From contig NC_057916.1 of NCBI RefSeq assembly GCF_018873765.1, positions 11,550,001-11,614,000 on the forward strand: a stretch of 64,000 nucleotides of DNA. Direction: 5' to 3'. Position numbers and translations under genes: made by a program. This document shows, in pieces, positions 45,395-55,007 of the stretch. Source of the stretch: Telopea speciosissima (Eukaryota; Streptophyta; Magnoliopsida; Proteales; Proteaceae). The notes beneath the pieces were generated by a model that saw only the letters and a list, made by a program, of their open reading frames with translations, had not been told where the DNA came from and ran no database searches. Position 1 is the first letter of the stretch; every line of letters starts with the position of its first letter.

Positions 45395-46084
45395 ATGGAA
45401 GCCTCTCTGTGCACTTACACCTCCACAAAACCCCATTGCTCCCAAACCCTAAACCTTAACGGCTTTTTCACTAAATCGCTCTTCAAACCGAAAACCTCTT
45501 TGCGGATCACCCACAAAACCACTCGAATCCCATCTATTTACTGCGCTATCAGCCGAACCAAGAAAGAAGAAACAGTGGAAACCGTCAAGAAGGAGTTGGA
45601 GAACTGCTACCTCCTTGCTGGAATCAGCTACAAAGGCCTCACGGTGCAGCAATTTCAAGACCTCAGGAAATCTTTACCGGAATCCGTGAAGCTCGTCGTT
45701 GCTAAGAATACACTTGTGGGTAAGGCCATCGAAGGGACTCCATGGGAAGCTCTCAAACCTTGCATGAAAGGCATGAATGCTTGGCTATTTGTTCATACTG
45801 AAGAGATCCCTGGAGCTCTCAAGCCGTACAGAGATTTCCAGAAAGAGAAGAAGTTGGATGCTAATGACTTCACTGGGGCGGTGTTTGAGGGAAAGTTCTA
45901 TGGGGCATCCGATTTCAAAGCCCTAGAAACAATGCCGACGAGAGCAGAAATTTACGCGAAGTTGCTGGGATCACTTCAGAGCCCGGCGTCAGCGTTGGTT
46001 GGTACGCTTCAAGCGCCGGCGAGGGATTTGGTCATGGTCTTGAAGGCGTATGTTCAGAAGTTGGAAGAAGGCGGTGGGCAATAA
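45395..46084 (+). CDS. RPL10: Plastid 50S ribosomal protein L10 (bL10c)
   Basis: This single-exon gene encodes the stalk-base protein that anchors L7/L12 on the chloroplast 50S subunit. The frame is open from 45302, but the Met at 45395 gives a 229-residue protein with a typical Ser/Thr-rich, acid-poor transit peptide (MEASLCTYTSTKPHCSQ…). It probably ends near YCA|ISRTKKE, about residue 50. This start fits the usual length better than the 260-residue version. The mature part shows L10 features: GLTVQQFQDLRKSLPES, LVVAKNTLVGKAI, GMNAWLFVH, and a C-terminal helix for L12 binding (PARDLVMVLKAYVQKLEEG). It is divergent from MECR and convergent with the M1 peptidase gene. Arabidopsis RPL10 and M1 peptidase (At5g13510/At5g13520, from memory) are also neighbours. 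Confidence 0.95.
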   Translation: MEASLCTYTSTKPHCSQTLNLNGFFTKSLFKPKTSLRITHKTTRIPSIYCAISRTKKEETVETVKKELENCYLLAGISYKGLTVQQFQDLRKSLPESVKLVVAKNTLVGKAIEGTPWEALKPCMKGMNAWLFVHTEEIPGALKPYRDFQKEKKLDANDFTGAVFEGKFYGASDFKALETMPTRAEIYAKLLGSLQSPASALVGTLQAPARDLVMVLKAYVQKLEEGGGQ

Positions 46085-48431
46085 AAATTATGCCATTGGC
46101 GGAGCAGTAAGTTCTTCTTTACGGCCAAAGCCCCTTCTTTTCAAATTGCCTGTAGTTCATTTGCTGGTAAATTATGTATGGATCAAATTGCAGATTTTTG
46201 TATCATTAAGCTTATCATCTTCTTACAATGATTCTTCCTAGTAGTTGTTTCATGTCAGTCTTGTCAGATAATCTTTGTTCAATCTATCACTCACAATCTA
46301 CTGGTATATTGTTGTAGTTATTCTATCGTTATGAACATGATCACCATTGCCCTCAACCTCACACCCCACTTTGGACTGATCTACTGGAACTATTAAATCC
46401 CCAAATCTTGTGGATTCTATTAACTTCCTATCAACCCATTCTCTTTTGGCCATCCAAATTCTAGTTCTGGGTAGGTTTAGTTCCTCCATTCAGAAAGGAT
46501 TCATAGTGAAGTTCAGGTTAAAAAATATATCCAAGATGAAAGAATAAAAGTAGAATAAGCCTCTGGTTTTGTCAACCTCCATGCCCAAATGCCAAACCCT
46601 TTTTTTCAAATAAATGATGATTCCTTGCTTTCCATGAGGTTCAATATTTAGCAAATGTTAGTGATTTAGAAATCATAAGTTAGATGATTCAGTGAATGTT
46701 AAATTTGTGCTAGAACTGCTAAAAATTCGGTTCCTTACGTGGATTAAGGTTGGATAATCCAACATCAAGTTTTGCTGTGATAATAAATGGTTCCAACCAA
46801 ACTTATTGATGAAAATTTTTTATTTGGGGCAAGGGATCCCATTGCCCGTTACTTATTATAATCATCATACAATACATTTTAGATATGCTAAAAGAAGCTG
46901 CAAATGGCAAAGACAAGATCCCCCCCCCCCCACAACCCCGAGGATTATAAGTATCGGTATCGGTATCGGTGGCTGTATTGGTCATCGCCGATATTGATAT
47001 TGATATTGATACAAAATGGATCAGGCGTCAATTAAAAAATGAGTCACTTTTTGGCCCGATACTCTCGATCAGTATCAATATCATAACAGTATAGGGTACC
47101 TGAAAGTGCCGATATGGCGATATGTATCGGTCAATGCAAAACCAATACCTTCATCCATGACTGCATGTTTGCATCAAGCCGTTTGAAGTGCACAAAGTAC
47201 AATAGAACGGAGGAGTTTGCTACAACTCCTTCATGATATGCATTTTTGGCTAACAATGAGCCTAGCTATCTTATTAGTTTAATCTAAATGAAATCTATGA
47301 AACCCATCAAAATCTTATTGAACAACATTGGCTCAAGTGTAAATGCATCAAAAGCCTATTAATGGAAAGTTTTTGATTAATAACAAGAATTGTATAACCA
47401 ACTCAAAAGCTTAATAAATATGATAAGCAAAATATTTCTAACAAAATCCTTAGATTTTTGTAGACAAGTAAGGAAAAGGAAATATTGTACTTCCAACCAT
47501 TACCCCAAATGCTTCAAGTTATGTCATGTTGTTGGTCTTTTTTTTCTTGAAATATGATTGGGAAAATTATGCATACCACCCTCTGTAGTTTCCCAAAAAT
47601 TGAGAAAAACTAGAAATTTCGCACACGACTCGTACACCCCTTCAGTTTCATAAAAAACTACAAATTTAATAGTTCGTTAATACGAGAATGTTAAGTGATG
47701 ATGTCATGGCTCTATTACATGAGAAAATAACAAATGTCATTTATTCATAAGAACCTCTAGAGGTGTCTTCGTCCTCTCCAAACCTCATGTTTGAGACCTG
47801 CATCCTCATCTATGACTCTGTGTGACGACTCTGACAACCAGCAAACACTCCAAACGACCAACTAACAATCCGGCAACGCTTCGAGAACCAGAAGACCAAC
47901 GAACACTCCTGATGACTTGCACATCCTTGTGAAGGTAATTTCTTACCCTATGAGGGAAGTGATGTCACCATCGTTAAAGAAATCAGAGCATGCTTCATTT
48001 TAGTTTTGGAGGAATCGTCAATGACAATGGCAGGAAGAAATTGGTCTCTATACAATTTGACTTCCTTTAAGAGGATGAAACTTTGGTTAATAATTATTGT
48101 GAATAATGATAACAAACTGTATTTTTATCTATATTTCATTTCCCTTCCTTCAATTTAGTTCCAACCTACGGAAACAAAATCTACTAAGTACTAATAGCAA
48201 AGCTCCATACATTCAAGCAAAATTACAGCACCACTAATAGAGGGAACCACCAAAAGCTTGTTAAACCACTGAAAGCACATTCATTATCCTACATATTGTG
48301 AGCTGAGAAAAGATGTGTATGAAAGTACCATAAACATGTTGTCCATCTCATTTTAGTAACAGAAAATACAGGAATAATAATTACAATAGCATTGATAAGT
48401 TTGATCTGAGTATTATCATAGCTCATCCATC
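46085..48431. other. Intergenic region between convergent RPL10 and M1 peptidase genes
   Basis: This 2.35-kb AT-rich spacer contains a poly-C run (46920-46931). A TATCGG/GATATT repeat patch at about 46950-47010 looks like a decayed MITE-type element, with related words at about 47060-47140. A segment at about 47570-47680 resembles dispersed repeat sequence. No gene is recognised. Confidence 0.6.
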
Positions 48432-51400
48432 CTACAGGTGCTTTAAAAGGATGGACTCGACAACACCTTGAGCTATAGGATGATAACACTCATGAGCTTC
48501 CCCAAAAACTCTTTTGGCCAATATCTTTGCCTCTTCCTTTCCATTACCTTGTACCAGCGCAGTATAGAGTGGGCGCAGGTACTTCATCCTTCCTACCTCC
48601 TTCAAGGTTTTCTCCACCTCACTGAAGAATTCTCTGCATCCAGATGAAATGGCCAGTTGAAGAAATGCTACCTTCACCTCATAATTCTTGGATTCTGCCA
48701 GCCTGTAGCGTGCATCCAAGGCTGCAACCTGCAGAACCAACCAGACCAAAGCATATAATGAGACACAAGCTTGCACAAAAATAAAAAATAAGCTGTATGC
48801 ATTCGCTACAGCTTTGTAATTTAAAGTTGCATCATTCAGAGTTTAAACTTGGCACTTATGCTCTTGGTTCAGGTCATATGGTGCAAACTTTTACACAATC
48901 TAATTCGACAAAAGGAGAGGGGAAAGCAATGAAAATCTAGTTCTAGAAGCAAATTCGTCAGTATTGTATCCCTTGGTGATCTTATATTTAAATACTATTT
49001 TTATTGTTTTCTATAATAACTCTATACCTTTATTCATATTGTAGTTGTATTATTGTTTTATCCATTTGTTTCCAAGCAAAAAATCAATGTAAAAGGAAAA
49101 GTTGCAGGTAACATTAATACAAAAGGTTAGGATTTTACTTGAAAACTTCCTTTTTACACAATTTCTACACGGAAACAATTAGCCATAGGTTCGTTTAGTT
49201 ACATGTAAAGTGAAGTGAAGTAAAATTAGAACAAGAACAAAAAGGAAAGTGCTGCAATCGTTACTAAGAATATTACTATGGCACTTGAAGTTTACTTCAC
49301 TTTTCATCTAAAACTCCTGAAAAAAAATTCATTTAAACTTTAGATACCATTTTTGTTGGTTACACAACTATTCTTTGTAATGATTACAAAAAATTTATTT
49401 TGCTTTTGTTTTTGTTTTAATTTTACATCACTTCACTTGGCATCTAACCAAAGGACCCCGTGTCATATTATTTGAGTTTTAAATAAACATTTGACTTCTC
49501 ATCAAGGTTATGAAAAGGAACCAGTGATTCCATATAGCTAAGCAGCTGGCTTTTTAATTGCTTGCCCCAGCCACCAAAGCCAACTTTTTTGGGGTGTTTA
49601 AACCACTTAAAAAGCATCCAATAAACATTCCAAATATAGCACAGTGTTTTCCAATGTCCTACAATGATATGCTAAAGAAGTTCAACCAACTCTTGCAGCA
49701 TTTCAAAGCCAAGGCTACCTTCAGTCTGCCTGTAGATTTGTAAAAGAGCGTACCCAATGCACAAGGCTCCCACCATTGCAGGGTCTGAGGAGGGTCATCA
49801 CACAGCCTTACCCCTGCTTTTGCAGAGAGGCTGTTTCCAGACTCGAACCCGTGACCACTTGGTCACAATGGAGCAACCTTTCCAGTTTGCCTGTAGATTT
49901 GTATAGAAGAGAAAATCCCTCTTGAAACACATGTTTGTGGATTATAACCGAGACACAAGTAACAATCATATTTGCAGATCACAAACACCCCTTTTACAGT
50001 TCCAAAGACATATATAAAAGGCGAGATTTCGACTCTTATGATCCTAAAAGTACAATATGATTAAACAAAAGTGAATAGAAAGAGGAAGTTACAGTTGCTG
50101 ATAAATCGGTGGACATTATATCGTAATTAACAAGTTGATAACCTCTGCATAACTAGTTCAGGGAGGCCACTAGACAAGAAGACCTTGTGTTTAAGCCAGT
50201 AGCTCAATTAAACTTCTAAGCTACAACATAAGACCAAGGTTCATTTGCAGCATATACACCAACAAATATCAAACACACATACAAGGAATTAGCTCTAAAT
50301 CAATGCAGAATAGACAATACCTGTGAAGCTTCAACAGACTTGGGCAAATTTTCCAGGTAAAGCTCCCATTCCTGTCCATGCCAATCTGATACTTCATCTT
50401 CCCTTGGCATCCTCCCATGAATAAACTCTTTCGCCAGTGAAACAATTTTAGCATATGTGTTGGAAACAGGTTCAAAGGCATCTGGAGGGATACCAGTTCC
50501 CTCAGTCCAGAGGACCAGATCGATCTCTTTCTCTATTCCGGGGATATTAGCTTTCAGGAAATTGAGAAACGTTTCTGTATCAATGGATTGGAACTTAAAG
50601 GTGGCGATATATTTCTTAAGGAATTCGTCAAATGCTGGCCTTCCAATCTAATCAGTCCAACAGACACAAATAGTTTTGAACCCCAGGTGGGGGTTAGAGG
50701 GTAGGGGAGTTTGCTCCATCAGGCTCAATTTCTTCAAAGCAATTTTATGGACTATTATGAGAACTTACCTGACGTTCAATGCGCCAAATGAATTGGAAAC
50801 CCTTCTCATATGGAACTTGAGAATAGATATCATCTGGATCCACTCCTTCCTGCTTCGTCTTGAGCTTTGTGAACTCCATGTTGTCCTTGAATCCCTCCAT
50901 TTCTTCATTCAAACCCCTCCAACCAATTCCAGTATTCAGAGCAGCTATCTCTTCCCCCTGCACAGCTTCAACAATTCTCCGCTCCGCATAGGTTGTACAA
51001 CCCTTGAATTAAAACATATAAACAGAAATAAATAAGTTAACCAAATCACAGTCAACCTCTCAACAGTTCCAGACTTCCATCCAGCTGAACACAAACATAT
51101 ATGCTTAAATGAAAAATATAAGAAATTCATGTCAAATCTTCTTTTAACTCGGAACAAACACACAGTCGAGAAGCACCTCAGCACAGATTCAATCAAGAGA
51201 GAGAAAGGGAACAAACATGGAAAAATCAGATCACCTCGTTTAACCAGAAATCCTCGTTGGTTTTGTTAGTGATGAGATTCCCAGTCCAGCTATGAGCGAG
51301 CTCATGGGCCACCACCTGTGCACCGCTTGCATCCCCCTTGATTACCGTCGGTGTCAAAAACACCATCCTTGGATTTTCCATGCCTCCATAAGGAAAGCTC

Positions 51401-52215
51401 GGCGGCAACACGAGCAGATCGAACCTCTCCCACTCGTAAGGCCCGAACAACTTCTCCCCCTGCCTAATCATGTCCTCTGTCCCCAAAAACTCCCTCGCAG
51501 CCGCGTCCAGAACCGCGGGCACCGATTCGGCGTAGACCCTAGTTCTGGGCCCAACGTCTCTAAAGCCAAGCTCTCCCACTGCAAACGCAAACAAGTAAGG
51601 CGGTATGGGCTGCTCCATAGTGAATTCATCCACCATCCTGCCTTCGGCACACCACAATGCATCGTCGCAGGCCATTGCAGCCTCACCAGAGACCGGTGGT
51701 CGGCGTTCGACATGCCGTGCGGACATCACGGCAGACAATTGTTGAGGGACATTGAGGCGAGCCGAGTAACAGAGGCGTGCAGCAGGGGTGTCTTGACAGG
51801 GGAATATAGAACGGGCATGGATAGATTGGCACTGCGTATACACGAAGGGGAAAGTCTTGTTGAACGTCTGTGGAGAAGAGAGCCATTGAAGGGCTGACGA
51901 AGACGGGCTCGTGGCAAAAACGATCAGGAAGGAAGATTGGTTGGAAAGGGAAACGGTTAGGTTTTGGCCTTTAATCGGGTCAGGGACGGGAGACAGCGAG
52001 AAGGGAAGGGGAGCTAGGGTTTTGGGGTCGACGACGGAGGAAATTGTGAGAGAGCGTGTGTCGAGATAGATATAGCCAGAATGAGGGGTTGGAAGGCTAA
52101 GCAGAGCCGAGCCCTGAATGGTGGAAGAGGCGAATTCAAAATAGAGAGAAAGGGAGAGGTGGGTGGCGAATGGGTGAGAGGAATCGGTGAAGGAATGCGG
52201 ATCGACGGGTGCCAT
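48432..52215 (-). CDS. LTA4H: M1-family zinc aminopeptidase, leukotriene A4 hydrolase homolog
   Basis: Four exons keep frame: 52215-51235, 51002-50769, 50647-50321 and 48728-48432. They give 612 residues, close to plant LTA4H-like proteins (about 616 from memory). The enzyme is a cytosolic zinc aminopeptidase; its physiological substrate in plants is not established. Exon 1 alone carries the active site. GGMEN at 277-281 binds the substrate N-terminus. HELAH at 304-308 followed after 18 residues by Glu327 supplies the zinc ligands His304, His308, Glu327 and the catalytic Glu305. The C-terminal helical domain covers exons 3-4. Met at 52215 is preferred over an in-frame Met at 52227 because MAPVDPHSF matches the family start. 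Intron 3 carries a sense SINE. Confidence 0.95.
49743..49887 (-). mobile_element. tRNA-derived SINE, family copy 4
   Basis: This reverse-oriented copy has GAGCGTACCCAATGCACAAGG (complement of the 3' end) and GACTCGAACCCGTGACCACTT (complement of the B box region). A perfect 16-bp target duplication TGCCTGTAGATTTGTA lies at 49727-49742 and 49888-49903. It is sense relative to the M1 peptidase gene; the extreme 5' head is slightly shortened. Confidence 0.92.
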
Positions 52216-52965
52216 TGAAGAAAACAATAGATCACTGGATTAGGGTTAGGGTTTCGAATTGGGGGAACGATGGCTTTAAGAAGAGCGCAGAGGTCGCCAA
52301 ACTGTTAAAGGCTATTTTGCTGTCACATTCACAGTTGTTGACAGTTGATGACTGAGGGAGTGAAGAGTAGCACAACAAGAGGTGCTTTTTAGGGCAGAAC
52401 CGCAGAAGAGAATACCTTTTCTTTGATTCGTTGCAGAACTGATAACCTCGCCCTGGTTGAGTGGTTGGGCACTTTGGCCAAACTGATACTCGTTGCGTTT
52501 AAATTTTTGGAGGGAATAAAGGCTATTTATAGATCCTCGTTGCCGGTTCTGTCATAAATAATTCATATAAATCAACCTCCAAAATTAGTGCCCAAGCCTA
52601 TGAGCCTATGGTAAGTGAGTCATGGTGCTGGGACCAAATTTTATTCTTGGGTAGGTCCCATCCACACACACACACAAAGGGTGTCAACCGGTCCCACCAA
52701 TTTAAGGTCCTACGCATTTAAGTAATCCGAACTCATAGGCCAGGGCATGGGCACATTTCTATTCAGTTGGTCAATTATTGGTTCATAACTAGGTTCAATG
52801 AGTAATCGATCTATTAATGGTCATTAAAACTGGTCATAAACGGGTTATAATCATGCTACCTAGGCTTAAACAAGTTAATCGGGCTATAAACGAATCAATC
52901 AGTCATAGTATTTGGTTGCTCTCAGTCGGACAACCATCGAGCTACTCCATTGCACTGAAAACACT

Positions 52966-53241
52966 CGATTATTAATCGGTTCGTGCTTGGGCCGATATGT
53001 TTAATAATCAATCAGGTTGGTCGAGCGTCCATAAATCCACTACCTTGCATCGGGAGTGTTCAATTATTAATCGGTTGGTGCTTGAGCCTGATATGTTTAG
53101 TAATCGATCAGGCCAATAAGGGACTTCAACCAATTGGTTTAGGTCGGGCATAGTATTGCATGCCAACTTTTGACACCCCCACACATACATGTTCCATTGT
53201 CAAGTTTCAATCAATTTAGGTCGGGCATAGTATTGCATGCC
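52966..53241. repeat. Two pairs of interspersed direct repeats
   Basis: A unit of about 52 bp with TTATTAATCGGTT-GTGCTTG-GCC-GATATGTTTA-TAATC-ATCAGG occurs at 52966-53016 and 53059-53112. A 27-bp unit around TTAGGTCGGGCATAGTATTG occurs at 53138-53164 and 53215-53241. Confidence 0.75.
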
Positions 53242-54416
53242 GCCCACTCTGAGGACGAGTCAGGGTTGGAAATTTCTGACCCTAAGTCGGGATTAGGCCA
53301 GGCCTGGGCCCAGCTTGTTGCAGCCCTACTCTTCTTATACCAATTCTAATCACTGCTCCTTATATATTATTGGTAATTTTAATGAATTGCTCTATCAATC
53401 GGATAAATTGGGTGATAGTCCTTTTTTTTAGGTTCTCTACATTTCAATATTTCATGAATGTCATATGTTGCTTTAATTTGGAAGAGATTAGAGTTTCAAG
53501 GTCTCCCTTTGCTTGATCAAATAGATAGAAGCCTCTAGTCCGATTAAGGAATGTATTGACATATGCTTTGTTTTTTAAGTCATGGTTGCAAGTTTGGCCT
53601 TTTACCTTTCTTAAGAAGCTTTCTTTGATTGGTTTAGATCATAATCCTAAAGTTTTGCATACCATTGCTAATATTATTTCTTTTAAGAAGTTATATCATT
53701 GTGTGTGTGTGTGAGGGAGAGAGAAGTTTTTTGGGATAGGTTTCAGAGAAGAGAATATCTCTATCAACTTCTCCCTTCATCCCATTTCTCCTTATAGTGG
53801 TGCACCAGGTGACCGAGTGTCCCCTATCTACTTACCTGTATCTCTCGATTTCTTTGATCCTCCACCATCTTCAAGCCTTCATGTTGTCTCCTCACCTTTA
53901 TGTGTTCCACGCCATCTCTCCTCCTCAACCTACTCTCTATCTATGTTCACTCATTCTTTGCGGGTTTTATCTCTCCTTACCCCTTTTTTCTTGAAAGAGA
54001 TATGAATTTATTTTTTAATTTTCACCCCACCAACACGTGGACTCATCCTAATACCTATCCTACTCCACACAGTCACATTCCACTGTCCAAATGTGCCCCA
54101 AGAGAATTTCAAGGAAACGAAAATAGGTCTTGGGTTTCCTTCCATTATCGTAAGTCCCCCTCCCTACAAGGAAAAAACAGATATAAAAATAATCATCCAA
54201 CCAAACGAGGCCTTAATACAACATGAAGAAGGGCTTGTGGGCCGCCCAAATTGATATGTTGTTATGTTGTTCAAAACTTCTTTCTGGCTGGAAGGATTAA
54301 ATCGGAAAGAGCCATTATTTTGGCCTTTTCGGTAGCGTAAGGCATACCGGAGAACCGGACCGGCACTTTATTACCTTACGGCGGACGGAAAAGAGGGAAA
54401 AAGAGGGAAAAGAGAG

Positions 54417-54445
54417 CAGAGAGAGAGAGAGAGAGAGAGAGAGCA
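54417..54445 (+). repeat. (GA)n tract in the TON1 5' leader
   Basis: An AG-repeat of about 27 bases ends about 28 bp before the TON1 ATG. GA-rich leaders are common in plant genes. A second GA run lies in intron 1 at about 54977-55002. Confidence 0.85.
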
Positions 54446-54472
54446 GTAGAGCGAGCAAGCCAGAGGGTCAAG

Positions 54473-54972
54473 ATGGATGACTACACGAGGGAGATGATGG
54501 ACCTCAAGACCCTCGTTACTCGCACTCTCGAGAAGAAAGGTGTTCTTGCCAAGATCAGGGTAACTTTATATACATTCGTTCATTTTCCCCTCTTTCTTAG
54601 CTCATCTCCACCCCTTCTATGTTTGTGATACATTTCACATTCGTTTGAATTTGGAAAAATAGGCTAAAATGCATTGGATTTTGGTGGGAACGAGTGTTAC
54701 AGCGGGTTTTGTTGTAGGTTTTACGTTCCTTAATTGAATCCGGTCATCTTCCTTTTACTAGGAAGCTGGAATTTGGCGCAGTTCTGGAATGTAGTTTGAA
54801 ACTCCTTTCCCCACTTCACCAATGAGAGAGAGATAGCTAGAAAAAAAGGCAGCATATTTAATTTAGGTTATTATGATTAGAAGGTAGCACATTAATTTAG
54901 GTTATAATGATTTTGATTATGGTAGACATTTCAATTGGAGTTGGAAGAAATGTTTTCGTACGACCCATGTGT

Positions 54973-55007
<35 letters not shown>

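Larger units (their letters stand above)
52216..54472. promoter_or_regulatory. Divergent intergenic region, M1 peptidase and TON1 promoters
   Basis: This 2.26-kb head-to-head spacer contains interspersed direct repeats at 52966-53241 and a GA-rich 5' UTR tract before TON1. The remainder shows no coding or element structure I can support. Confidence 0.6.

Noticed and set aside
50676-51035. 119-codon plus-strand frame over M1 peptidase exon 2
   Set aside because: It is antisense shadow of a well-supported exon.
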